A DNA stretch of 13,909 nucleotides from an uncultured Bacillota bacterium (GTDB taxonomy: Bacteria > Bacillota > Clostridia > Peptostreptococcales > Anaerovoracaceae), in assembly GCA_902465215.1 (NCBI GenBank), contig CABQMM010000008.1:1-13909 (forward strand). Reading direction: 5' to 3'. Position numbers and translations under genes: made by a program. Below the pieces are notes generated by a model. It ran no database searches. It was not told where the DNA came from and saw only the letters and a list, made by a program, of their open reading frames with translations. The first letter of the stretch is position 1, and every line of letters begins with the position of its first letter. Of this stretch, positions 6,299 to 13,909 are shown piece after piece.

Positions 6299-7675
6299 AT
6301 GATAGATTTAAATAAATATAAAAATATTCACTGCATCGGAATCGGAGGAATCGGTCTTTCGGCGATTGCAGAAATTTTGCTGTCCAGAGGGTATAATGTG
6401 TCCGGATCGGATATGAAGGAGTCCGACATGACGGCGAAGCTTGCAAAAGCGGGCGCCAGAATCTTCATCGGCCACAGAGCCGAGAATGTGGAAAATGCGG
6501 ATTTGCTTGTATATTCTGCAGCGGTCGCTAAGGATAACCCGGAACTTGTAAGAGCGCAGGAAAGAGGAATTCCTGTGATGAGCCGCGCGGAAATGCTGGG
6601 GCTTCTGATGGACGAATATGAAAACAGCATTGCAATTTCGGGAACGCACGGAAAGACAACGACAACCTCGATGGTTTCTTTAATCCTTGACTGCGCGAAG
6701 CTTTCGCCGACGATTCTGGTCGGTGGCAATCTTTCGGAAATCGGCGGCAATGTGAAAGTCGGAGACAGTCCATATTTCGTAACCGAGGCGTGCGAATATA
6801 TGGATAGTTTCCTGAGCCTGAAACCAAAGATGGAAATTATTCTGAATATCGATTCGGATCATCTGGACTATTTCAAGGATATTGACCATATCGTCAGCTC
6901 CTTCGACCGCTTCGCGCATCTGGTGCCGAAAGCGGGAACGATTATCGCCTATGATGCGAACCCATTCGTGAACCGTGTAATCCAAGGGCTTGACAACGTT
7001 GTGACCTTTGGTCTGAATGAAAACTGCGACTACTGCGCGAAAAATATCTTGTTCGACGAAAACGGAATGCCTTCCTTTGATGTTTTTCATAAAGGAGAGA
7101 AACTGAATCGGGTTCAGCTCAGAATTCCGGGCGAGCATAATATCCTGAACGCGCTTGCTGCTTATGCCTGCGGACATACGCTGGGCGTGGACAGCGAAAT
7201 TATAAAAGAAACTTTGGAAAGCTACCACGGAACGCAGAGAAGATTCGACATCGTCGGAACGACTTCAAAGGGCGTTAAAATCGTGGACGACTATGCTCAC
7301 CACCCGACAGAGATTAAGGCGACGCTGGACGCATCGCAGAATGTTCCGCATAACAAACTGTGGTGTCTCTTCCAGCCGCACACTTATACGAGAACGATGG
7401 CTCTCTTCGATGATTTTGCGGAGGCTTTCGACAAGGCCGATAAACTCATTCTTGCGGAAATCTATGCGGCAAGAGAGAAGAACATCTATAAGATTTCATC
7501 GGCGCAGCTTGCTGAGCGCATCAAAGAAACGCATCCGGACAAGGAAGTTTTGTTCATGGAGAGTTTTGAGGCGATTGCAGATTATGTGACGAAAAACGCA
7601 CAGCCGGGCGACATGGTGATTACGATGGGCGCAGGCGACATTTATAAAGTAGGCGAAATGCTTTTGGAAAAGTAA
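6299..7675 (+). CDS. murC: UDP-N-acetylmuramate--L-alanine ligase
   Basis: Cytoplasmic peptidoglycan enzyme that adds the first amino acid, L-alanine, to UDP-N-acetylmuramic acid using ATP. The 458 residues show the three Mur-ligase domains: an N-terminal Rossmann-like UDP-binding domain with GIGGIGLS (13-20), the central ATPase domain with the P-loop GTHGKTTTT (115-123), EACEY (163-167) and NIDSDHLDYF (183-192), and the C-terminal domain with DDYAHHPTEI (330-339) and GAGDIYKVGE (444-453). GIGGIG near the N-terminus and DDYAHHP separate MurC from MurD, MurE and MurF. The ATG at 6299 follows GGAGG with eight bases between. It starts a same-strand run of five genes, with only 9 bases before the glmU-like gene. 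In Clostridium, murC also lies next to purR, from memory, but there in the same direction. Confidence 0.97.
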   Translation: MIDLNKYKNIHCIGIGGIGLSAIAEILLSRGYNVSGSDMKESDMTAKLAKAGARIFIGHRAENVENADLLVYSAAVAKDNPELVRAQERGIPVMSRAEMLGLLMDEYENSIAISGTHGKTTTTSMVSLILDCAKLSPTILVGGNLSEIGGNVKVGDSPYFVTEACEYMDSFLSLKPKMEIILNIDSDHLDYFKDIDHIVSSFDRFAHLVPKAGTIIAYDANPFVNRVIQGLDNVVTFGLNENCDYCAKNILFDENGMPSFDVFHKGEKLNRVQLRIPGEHNILNALAAYACGHTLGVDSEIIKETLESYHGTQRRFDIVGTTSKGVKIVDDYAHHPTEIKATLDASQNVPHNKLWCLFQPHTYTRTMALFDDFAEAFDKADKLILAEIYAAREKNIYKISSAQLAERIKETHPDKEVLFMESFEAIADYVTKNAQPGDMVITMGAGDIYKVGEMLLEK

Positions 7676-7684
7676 GGGAGAATC

Positions 7685-8404
7685 ATGGACGAAAAAGAAA
7701 GAAATGCTTTGCTTGAGGCATACAGCAAGTCGGTAGAAGCGCGCATGAATATTGCGCTGAAACATATGCAGGCAGGTGTGAAATTTATAGATGTCTCTTC
7801 TGCCTATATCGACGAAAGCGTGGAAATCGGCGCAGGAACCCTAATCGGGCCATGCGTTACGCTTGAAGGAAATACGAAAATCGGTGAAAACTGTGTAATC
7901 AGACAGAACACCAGAATCACCGATTCTCAAATCTCTGACGGAGTTGAAATCGAAAATTCCGTTATCGTTGAAAGTACGATAGGTGAAGGAACGAAAGTCG
8001 GTCCTTTCGCATATATGCGGCCCGGAAGCAGGGTCGGAGCACACTGCAAGGTAGGGGATTTCGTGGAAATCAAGAACTCGACCTTCGGAGACGGCTCGAA
8101 AGCAGCGCACCTCACATATATAGGGGATTCAGATGTGGGATGCGATGTAAACTTAGGCTGCGGCGTTGTTTTTGTCAATTACGACGGAACGGCCAAATAC
8201 CGCTCAACGGTTTCCGACGGGGCGTTTATCGGCTGCAACAGCAATCTCGTATCACCGGTGAAGGTGGGCGAAGGCGCATACATTGCTGCCGGAAGCACGG
8301 TTACCGAGGATGTGGAAGGCGATGCGCTTTATATCGCCAGAGCACGCGGAACCAAGAAACAGGGATGGGTTTCTGCAAAAGGGATTTTGAAGAGAAAAAA
8401 GTAA
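7685..8404 (+). CDS. GlmU-like glucosamine-1-phosphate acetyltransferase lacking the uridylyltransferase domain
   Basis: Left-handed beta-helix acyltransferase of 239 residues, matching only the C-terminal half of GlmU (full length about 455). It starts at the linker helix (ARMNIALKHMQAGVKFIDVSSAYID, about 19-43) and continues through hexapeptide repeats to about 210. Residues known from E. coli GlmU are present: Arg112 (MRPG), Lys130 (VEIKN), the catalytic His142 and Tyr145 (AHLTYIGD), Asn156, Asn165-Tyr166 (NYDG) and Lys171. It should therefore acetylate glucosamine-1-phosphate from acetyl-CoA, while UTP-dependent nucleotidyl transfer must come from another protein. Only 9 bases separate it from murC, so no N-terminal half is hidden or frameshifted upstream. 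The ATG at 7685 follows GGGAG at a rather short four bases. The position before prs is where full-length glmU lies in Bacillus. The tail from 211 on, ending KGILKRKK, is short and basic. Confidence 0.88.
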   Translation: MDEKERNALLEAYSKSVEARMNIALKHMQAGVKFIDVSSAYIDESVEIGAGTLIGPCVTLEGNTKIGENCVIRQNTRITDSQISDGVEIENSVIVESTIGEGTKVGPFAYMRPGSRVGAHCKVGDFVEIKNSTFGDGSKAAHLTYIGDSDVGCDVNLGCGVVFVNYDGTAKYRSTVSDGAFIGCNSNLVSPVKVGEGAYIAAGSTVTEDVEGDALYIARARGTKKQGWVSAKGILKRKK

Positions 8405-8453
8405 AAACAAAATCAAATCAAAAGTACACGAAAGAAAGACGAGGTAAAAAACA

Positions 8454-9404
8454 GTGAGAAGCGGAGTATTTTCTGACTACAAAATTTTTACGGGCAATTC
8501 GCATATCGAATTAGCCAAGGAAATCGCAGACATCATGGGAAAACCACTTGGAAAGGCAACCGTTACCAAGTTCAGCGATGGCGAAATTTCAGTCAACATT
8601 TGGGAATCGGTAAGAGGAATTGATGTTTACATAGTTCAGTCAACCTGCAGTCCGGTAAATGACAACCTAATGGAACTGCTCATTATGATCGACGCGATGA
8701 AGAGAGCTTCTGCGGGAAGAATTAACGCGATTATTCCTTATTACGGATATGCGCGTCAAGACAGAAAGGCAAAGGCAAGAGACCCGATTACAGCAAAACT
8801 TGTGGCTGACTTAATTATGGCAGCGGGCGCAGACAGAGTTCTTACCATGGACCTGCACGCAAACCAGATTCAGGGATACTTCGACATTCCGGTTGACCAC
8901 CTTCTCGGAATGCCAATCCTCGCAAAATATTTCAAAGAAAAGCAGCTCGAAGACTTAGTTGTTGTTTCTCCGGACCACGGCAGCGTTACAAGAGCCAGAA
9001 ATATGGCTGAAATCTTAAACTGCCCAATCGCGATCATCGACAAGAGAAGACCGGAACCGAACAAGAGTGAAATCATGAATATCATCGGTAATATCGACGG
9101 CAAGAACTGCATTATCATCGACGATATGATTGATACTGCAGGTACTATCTGCAATGCGGCAAACGCAATCAAAGATTTGGGCGCGAAAGCTGTTTTCGCA
9201 GCTGCAACCCATCCGGTATTGTCAGGACCTGCTGTAGAAAGACTTGAGGCATCGGCAATCGAAGAGCTTGTTTTGCTCAATACCGTTCCGCTTCCGGAAG
9301 AAAAGAAGCTCGAAAAGATGACATTCCTGTCCGTAGCACCGCTGTTTGCGGAAGCGATGACAAGAGTGTTCACCAACGGCTCGATCAGTGTACTGTTTGA
9401 TTAA
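8454..9404 (+). CDS. prs: Ribose-phosphate pyrophosphokinase (PRPP synthetase)
   Basis: Makes 5-phosphoribosyl-1-pyrophosphate from ribose-5-phosphate and ATP, feeding purine, pyrimidine, histidine, tryptophan and NAD synthesis. The 316-residue protein has the class I features: flexible-loop [18 protein letters not shown] (96-113), the metal-binding [12 protein letters not shown] (133-144) with His135, the catalytic-loop KRRPEPN (197-203) and the ribose-phosphate loop [12 protein letters not shown] (220-231). The last residues, GSISVLFD, are the usual family C-terminus. The start is a GTG at 8454, set by GAGGT at 8441-8445; the protein starts [16 protein letters not shown], as relatives do. 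It lies 49 bases after the glmU-like gene and 27 before pth, with no terminator between them, so it probably shares the murC transcript. Its product is the effector of PurR, encoded nearby on the other strand. Confidence 0.98.
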   Translation: MRSGVFSDYKIFTGNSHIELAKEIADIMGKPLGKATVTKFSDGEISVNIWESVRGIDVYIVQSTCSPVNDNLMELLIMIDAMKRASAGRINAIIPYYGYARQDRKAKARDPITAKLVADLIMAAGADRVLTMDLHANQIQGYFDIPVDHLLGMPILAKYFKEKQLEDLVVVSPDHGSVTRARNMAEILNCPIAIIDKRRPEPNKSEIMNIIGNIDGKNCIIIDDMIDTAGTICNAANAIKDLGAKAVFAAATHPVLSGPAVERLEASAIEELVLLNTVPLPEEKKLEKMTFLSVAPLFAEAMTRVFTNGSISVLFD

Positions 9405-9431
9405 TAATAGAAAAGAAAGGATCGTAAACCT

Positions 9432-10016
9432 GTGTATATTATTGTAGGTCTGGGAAACCCCGGGAAAAAATACGAAAATACCCGGCATAATATGGGGTTT
9501 ATAGCCGTTGACCTGCTGGCAGAGGAATACGGCATTAAAGTTGATAAAATAAAATTCAAAGCTCTGGTCGGCGAAGGAAGAATCGCCGGCCGGAAGGTTT
9601 TGCTTGTGAAACCGCAGACGTATATGAACCTGAGCGGCCAGTCGGTGATGGAAGTGATGAACTATTATAAAGAGGACATTGAAAACCTCATTGTCATTTA
9701 TGACGACATCGATATTCCGACCGGTAGTATTCGCTTGCGAAAAAAAGGCAGCGCAGGGACGCATAACGGAATGCGAAACATTGTCTATCTGCTTCAGGAC
9801 GATGGATTCCCGCGAATCCGCGTCGGGATTGGCAGTGATAAAAAAGTGGATTTAATTGATTATGTTATCAGCGGTGTAACGAAAAAAGAAAAAGACCTTT
9901 TAGAGGATGCACTCACTCGGGCAGCGAAAGCAGCTGCGTGTATCGTCGAAAAAGGAATTGATAAGGCAATGAACGAGTATAATATAAGGCTGAAGAAGGA
10001 AGAGAAAAATGATTAA
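9432..10016 (+). CDS. pth: Peptidyl-tRNA hydrolase
   Basis: Releases tRNA from peptidyl-tRNAs that drop off the ribosome, an essential recycling step in the cytoplasm. The 194 residues show the bacterial Pth family: IVGLGNPGKKYENTRHNMGF (4-23) with Asn9 and catalytic His19, QTYMNLSG (62-69) with Asn66, IYDDIDIPTG (89-98) with Asp91, and GSAGTHNGMRNI (106-117) with Asn112. These match E. coli Asn10, His20, Asn68, Asp93 and Asn114. The start is a GTG at 9432 behind AGAAAGGAT; the first residues MYIIVGLGNPG leave no room for an earlier start in the family alignment. The stop codon overlaps the start of mfd by 8 bases, suggesting translational coupling. The ctc gene found between prs and pth in B. 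subtilis is absent. Confidence 0.97.
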   Translation: MYIIVGLGNPGKKYENTRHNMGFIAVDLLAEEYGIKVDKIKFKALVGEGRIAGRKVLLVKPQTYMNLSGQSVMEVMNYYKEDIENLIVIYDDIDIPTGSIRLRKKGSAGTHNGMRNIVYLLQDDGFPRIRVGIGSDKKVDLIDYVISGVTKKEKDLLEDALTRAAKAAACIVEKGIDKAMNEYNIRLKKEEKND

Positions 10017-13000
10017 CATTTCAGGAATATCCGAAAGCCGTGTAGCTCCGGTTGCCGCTTATCTCGCAAAAGAAAAGAATCAGAGCATCATCATCGTCTC
10101 CACGGATGTGCGGGCGAGACGACTTGCTTTGGATCTTTCTTTTTTTGTCAGGGATAAAGAAATTATCGTGCTTCCGTCGGAAGAACAGTTTCTGCTGCGG
10201 TTTGCTGCGAAGAACCACGACCAGCTCATTCAAAGATTAAAAGCTCTGAAAGCCCTGCGCACCGGACAGCCGGTAGTGGTAATTGCGCCGGTTTCGGCTG
10301 CCATTAAAAAGATAACGCCACACGCTTATTTCGAGGGAACCTCCCTAAAAATTAAGCTTGGTGAGGAGACGGAGCTTTCGGAAATCAAAGAAAAGCTGGC
10401 AAAACTCGGCTATGAGCGCATGGAAATTGTAGACGGAAGAGGGCAGTTCAGCATTCGCGGAGGCATCATCGATGTTTTCACGCCGGACGCGGAATATCCG
10501 TACCGTGTCGAACTATTCGGAAACGAGGTGGACTCGATTCGTACCTTTGATCCGGATACGCAGAGGTCGGTCGAAGCGCTTTCCTTCATCGAAGTTTATC
10601 CGGCAGAGCAGATTTTAAACGATAAGGCAGTCTTTGAAAAAGCTTCAAAGCATCTTCGGGATGATTACCGCAAGGCGGCAAGGGAAGCTGCCAAGAAGGA
10701 CGAGGAACTTTCTCAGAAGATTTTGCAGACAGCGGATGAGATTTGCGAATACATCGAGCAGGTATCGAATCTTCAGCTTCTGGAAAACTATATTCAGTAT
10801 TTTTATGATGAAACCGAATATCTGTGGGATTACATGAGCGACGGCATTCTGATGATTGACGATCCGGACCGTATAGAAGAAAGCCTGAATCTGCGGACGA
10901 CTGAGCTTCAGGAAGACTTTAAGGTTTTGCTTTCACGCGGGCAGGCTATTCCGAAGGACGTTTCCTGTATTTCGGATGAAAACGACTTCCGTAAAGCTTA
11001 TAAACAGCCGGATGTGGCGGTGTTTACGCCGTTCCCGAAGAGAATTATCGGAGCGGATACTTTCGAGAAGGTGCATAATCTGCAGGCAAGGCAGATGCTT
11101 TCCTTCGGCGGAAAGATGAATGTGCTCGAGTCAGAGCTGAAAACCTATGTCAAAAAAGGCTATCGGGTAACCATCGTATGTGCATCGGAGGAACGCCTGA
11201 AAAACCTGCAGGAGTTTGTTGAGAGAATCGGGCTTGAGGGAAAAATCCTGTTTGAAAAGGGAAGCCTGACGGGCGGAATGGAATTTCCTTCAGAAAAAAT
11301 CTGCTATATCTGCGAGGCGGATATTTTCTTTACGCATAAGACCTCGAAAAGAAAAAAATTCAAGAACAAAGGACAGAAACTTCAGTCTTTCGCCGATATG
11401 CGCGAGGGCGACTATGTGGTGCACGAAAACCACGGAATCGGTAAATTCGTGGGCATTCAGCAGCTGAATGTGCAGGGCGAAAAGAAGGACTATATTAAAA
11501 TTAAATACGCAGGAAACGATATGCTGTATGTTCCGGTGGAGCAGATGGATATCGTACAGAAATATATCGGCTCGGACGGCGCTGTGCCGAAAATCAACAA
11601 GCTCAGCGGCGGCGAGTGGAAAGCCACCAAGGCGAAGGCCAAGGCAGCGATCGCGGTCATGGCAAAGGATTTAATCGACCTCTATGCGCAGCGAAAGATG
11701 CAGCCGGGCTACTCCTTCCCAAAGGATACGGTTTGGCAGAGGGAATTCGAGGATGACTTTCCTTACGAGGAAACAGGCGACCAGCTTCGGGCAGCCGAGG
11801 AAATCAAGCAGGACATGCAAAAGCCGTTTTCGATGGATCGCCTGCTTTGCGGAGATGTTGGATTCGGCAAGACGGAAGTCGCCGCGAGAGCGCTGTTTAA
11901 ATGCGTTTCAGACGGCAAACAGGCGGCGGTGCTCGTGCCGACGACAATTCTGGCGAACCAGCACTATTATACGCTGAAAGAACGCTTTGAAAAGTTTCCG
12001 TTTAAGGTTGAGGTGCTTTCGCGTTTTCGGAGCGCCGCACAGCAGAAAAAAATTATCGAGGAGCTTGGAAAAGGACAGGTCGATTTGATTATCGGCACGC
12101 ACCGCCTGCTTTCCAAAGATATAAAATTTAAAGATTTGGGACTTCTGGTGGTCGACGAAGAGCAGCGTTTCGGCGTGGAAGACAAGGAAACCATCAAAAA
12201 AATAAAGAAAAATGTGGATGTGCTGACGCTTTCGGCGACACCGATTCCGAGAACTCTGAATATGTCCATGACCGGAATCAAGGATATGAGCGTCATAGAA
12301 GAACCGCCGGAAGAGCGCTATCCCGTGCAGACCTATGTGCTTGAGCAGGACGATCTGCTCATCAAAGATATCATCGAACGCGAGCTCGGAAGAGGCGGAC
12401 AGGTTTATGTTGTCTTTAACCGCGTGAAGGGCATTCAGCAGATTGCCGAAAAGATTGAAAAACTCGTTCCGGAAGCAGTGGTTGCAGTCGGGCACGGACA
12501 GATGAACGAACACACGCTGGAAAGTGTGATGGTCGGATTCATCAATGGAGAAAGCAATGTTCTGGTGGCGACCAGCATCATCGAATCCGGTATCGATATT
12601 CCGAACGCCAATACCATGATTATCATGGATTCTGACCGATACGGTCTTTCGCAGCTTTATCAGCTCCGCGGCAGGGTTGGGCGTTCCAATCGAATTGCCT
12701 ATGCGTATCTGATGTATCAAAAGGATAAAGTGTTGACAGAGGTTGCAGAGAAAAGACTCAAGGCAATCCGTGAATTTACAGAATTCGGCGCAGGTTTTAA
12801 GGTGGCTATGCGTGACCTTGAAATCAGAGGCGCCGGGAATCTTTTAGGGACCGCGCAGCATGGACACATGATGAATATCGGTTATGAGCTTTACTGTAAG
12901 ATGATTGACAACGCGGTACGCGCTCTGCAAGGCGAGATTGTAAACGAGGATAAGGAAGAGTCGAGCATTGAATTTCCACTTTCAGCATATATTCCGGAGC

Positions 13001-13458
13001 GCTATATCGAAAATGAGACGCTTAAGCTTCAGATGTATAAGAAAATCGCATCAATACAGACCTATGATGATGAGGATGAAATTATCGACGAAATGCTGGA
13101 TCGATTCGGAGATGTACCGCAGGAGACTGTCAATCTGGTTAAAATCTCCCATGTCAGGTTTCTTGCGGAAGAGCTTGCAGTTACGAGGATTCATGCGGAA
13201 AATAAAGAAACTGCCCCGGCAGTTAAACTTACATCGAAAGACCATGCGATTGTCAAGCTTGTCTTTGACTTTGCGGAGAAAAATCCTTTAAGCGGGTATG
13301 CGCTGTTTAATCTGACAGAAAAATTCGGCAAAAAGGTTTTCGTGCACGGAGGTGTGCAGCCGTTTATCCGGTTGACAACCGACCGCACGCACATGCTGCA
13401 GGACAGCTTGAGCCTGCTCGAAGTGCTGAACGAAAGTAAAAAATCCGGAAGAGGCTGA
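10009..13458 (+). CDS. mfd: Transcription-repair coupling factor
   Basis: ATP-driven DNA translocase that pushes stalled RNA polymerase off damaged template and recruits UvrA for excision repair. The 1149 residues are full length for the family (B. subtilis about 1177). In order: the UvrB-like N-terminal module with GQFSIRGGIIDVFTPD (about 145-160); the RNA-polymerase interacting domain starting near REGDYVVHENHGIGKFVG (465-482); the RecG-like helicase core with Walker A GDVGFGKT (615-622), the DEEQ box (716-719), motif III LSATPIPRT (741-749) and motif VI QLRGRVGR (885-892); then the C-terminal domain that masks the UvrA-binding surface. All ATPase motifs are intact. The ATG at 10009 follows AAGAAGGAAGAG and overlaps pth by 8 bases. 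The fin (yabK) gene found before mfd in B. subtilis is absent. The last six codons form the left arm of the downstream terminator. Confidence 0.98.
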   Translation: MINISGISESRVAPVAAYLAKEKNQSIIIVSTDVRARRLALDLSFFVRDKEIIVLPSEEQFLLRFAAKNHDQLIQRLKALKALRTGQPVVVIAPVSAAIKKITPHAYFEGTSLKIKLGEETELSEIKEKLAKLGYERMEIVDGRGQFSIRGGIIDVFTPDAEYPYRVELFGNEVDSIRTFDPDTQRSVEALSFIEVYPAEQILNDKAVFEKASKHLRDDYRKAAREAAKKDEELSQKILQTADEICEYIEQVSNLQLLENYIQYFYDETEYLWDYMSDGILMIDDPDRIEESLNLRTTELQEDFKVLLSRGQAIPKDVSCISDENDFRKAYKQPDVAVFTPFPKRIIGADTFEKVHNLQARQMLSFGGKMNVLESELKTYVKKGYRVTIVCASEERLKNLQEFVERIGLEGKILFEKGSLTGGMEFPSEKICYICEADIFFTHKTSKRKKFKNKGQKLQSFADMREGDYVVHENHGIGKFVGIQQLNVQGEKKDYIKIKYAGNDMLYVPVEQMDIVQKYIGSDGAVPKINKLSGGEWKATKAKAKAAIAVMAKDLIDLYAQRKMQPGYSFPKDTVWQREFEDDFPYEETGDQLRAAEEIKQDMQKPFSMDRLLCGDVGFGKTEVAARALFKCVSDGKQAAVLVPTTILANQHYYTLKERFEKFPFKVEVLSRFRSAAQQKKIIEELGKGQVDLIIGTHRLLSKDIKFKDLGLLVVDEEQRFGVEDKETIKKIKKNVDVLTLSATPIPRTLNMSMTGIKDMSVIEEPPEERYPVQTYVLEQDDLLIKDIIERELGRGGQVYVVFNRVKGIQQIAEKIEKLVPEAVVAVGHGQMNEHTLESVMVGFINGESNVLVATSIIESGIDIPNANTMIIMDSDRYGLSQLYQLRGRVGRSNRIAYAYLMYQKDKVLTEVAEKRLKAIREFTEFGAGFKVAMRDLEIRGAGNLLGTAQHGHMMNIGYELYCKMIDNAVRALQGEIVNEDKEESSIEFPLSAYIPERYIENETLKLQMYKKIASIQTYDDEDEIIDEMLDRFGDVPQETVNLVKISHVRFLAEELAVTRIHAENKETAPAVKLTSKDHAIVKLVFDFAEKNPLSGYALFNLTEKFGKKVFVHGGVQPFIRLTTDRTHMLQDSLSLLEVLNESKKSGRG

Positions 13459-13479
13459 AAGTCTTTCTCCGGATTTTTT
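13438..13479. terminator. Bidirectional terminator between convergent mfd and spoVT, overlapping the mfd 3' end
   Basis: AAAAAATCCGGA (13438-13449) is complementary to TCCGGATTTTTT (13468-13479), forming a 12-bp stem with A and T runs outside the GC core, around an 18-base loop. The mfd stop codon (13456-13458) lies in the loop. By symmetry it can end both the mfd and the spoVT transcripts. Confidence 0.85.
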
Positions 13480-13482
13480 ATC

Positions 13483-13909
13483 TTAGCTTTCCATCTGTCT
13501 TGCCAGAAAGCCCGCGCCGATTTCGGCTGCTTTCAGTTCTGCATCACCGAGCGTCTTGCCGGTATTCTGCAAGATGGTAATCGAACCGATTGGGTCTCCC
13601 TGGGAAATAATGGGGACCACGATTTTGGAATCATTTAAGTAGCGATTTTTGCTCTGAATGATTTTATCCAGCTCATTGTCCACCTTTTTGTCGGCATATT
13701 CTTTTTTGCCGGAACCCCATGCTGAGATTACCTGATCGGTGTCGGAAACCAGAATGGTAGCACCCAGCACCTTTGAGACCGTTTCTGCGTATTCGTCGGC
13801 AAACTGGCTCAGTTCGCTGATAGGAGAGTATTTTTTCAGAATGACTTCTCCGGCATTGCCCGTGTAAATTTCCAAAGGATCTCCTTCGCGGATTCTTAAA
13901 ACGCGCCGA
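13483..13909 (-). CDS. spoVT: Stage V sporulation protein T, AbrB-type regulator (N-terminus outside window)
   Basis: Transcription regulator of the AbrB/SpoVT family; in Bacillus it tunes forespore gene expression late in sporulation. Visible are 141 codons and the stop. The first readable residues, RRVLRIREGDPLEIYTG, are the second half of the AbrB swapped-hairpin DNA-binding domain, so only about 22 N-terminal residues lie past the window edge. After a linker (VILKKYSPISEL) the rest is a GAF-like sensing domain, with TILVSDTDQVISAWG, IVVPIISQGDPIGSITIL and a final helix LKAAEIGAGFLARQMES. An internal TTG at the visible LEIYTG segment is not the start because the family domain continues upstream of it. 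In B. subtilis spoVT follows mfd in the same direction; here it is convergent with mfd. Its presence with spoVG suggests sporulating ancestry but does not prove that this organism sporulates. Confidence 0.93.
   Translation of the reverse strand, partial: RRVLRIREGDPLEIYTGNAGEVILKKYSPISELSQFADEYAETVSKVLGATILVSDTDQVISAWGSGKKEYADKKVDNELDKIIQSKNRYLNDSKIVVPIISQGDPIGSITILQNTGKTLGDAELKAAEIGAGFLARQMES

Noticed and set aside
7676..7684. Hidden or frameshifted GlmU N-terminal domain upstream of the acetyltransferase
   Set aside because: Only 9 bases separate the gene from the murC stop, and murC is intact to its normal C-terminus.
9222..9764. 180-residue minus-strand open frame spanning the prs-pth junction
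   Set aside because: Antisense to two conserved genes, with no recognisable motif; the His- and Phe-rich content is typical of shadow frames.
11908..12720. 270-residue minus-strand open frame
   Set aside because: It lies wholly within the mfd helicase core, whose motifs are intact; the translation is His/Arg/Phe-rich as expected for an antisense shadow.

Overview
The window looks like a chromosomal housekeeping segment from a Gram-positive, probably strictly anaerobic member of the Clostridia (Bacillota). Three things point there: spoVG, spoVT and a Bacillus-type purR lying beside prs, pth and mfd; a Cat1-type CoA-transferase typical of anaerobic acyl-CoA fermentation; and A-rich promoters with strong Shine-Dalgarno sites and several GTG starts. 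I cannot name genus or species. Eleven protein genes are visible, nine complete and two cut by the window ends. I see no tRNA, rRNA, CRISPR array, insertion sequence or phage gene, and no stretch over 300 bases lacks a gene.

Layout: (1) 1-2570: a CoA-transferase gene (minus strand, 3' end missing) and pyk (plus) diverge from a 150-bp region with back-to-back promoters; pyk ends at a terminator shared with spoVG. (2) 2592-3858: spoVG and purR, both minus, each with its own sigma-A-like promoter. (3) 4037-6157: an NhaC-family antiporter gene, a terminator, then an unrecognised two-helix membrane protein gene with no clear promoter of its own. (4) 6299-13458: a tight plus-strand run murC, an acetyltransferase-only glmU-like gene, prs, pth and mfd, serving peptidoglycan precursor synthesis, PRPP supply, translation recycling and transcription-coupled repair. 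(5) 13483-13909: spoVT, minus, convergent with mfd across a bidirectional terminator whose left arm lies inside mfd coding sequence.

Region 4 with its flanks is a rearranged version of the gene neighbourhood known from Bacillus and Clostridium (purR, spoVG, glmU, prs, pth, mfd, spoVT all in one direction). Here purR-spoVG and spoVT are flipped relative to prs-pth-mfd, nhaC and the unknown gene sit between purR and murC, and the GlmU protein has lost its N-terminal uridylyltransferase half. I found no clearly new multi-gene system. The points most worth a second look are the standalone GlmU acetyltransferase, the 33-bp dyad over the murC promoter, and the unknown membrane protein gene behind the nhaC terminator.
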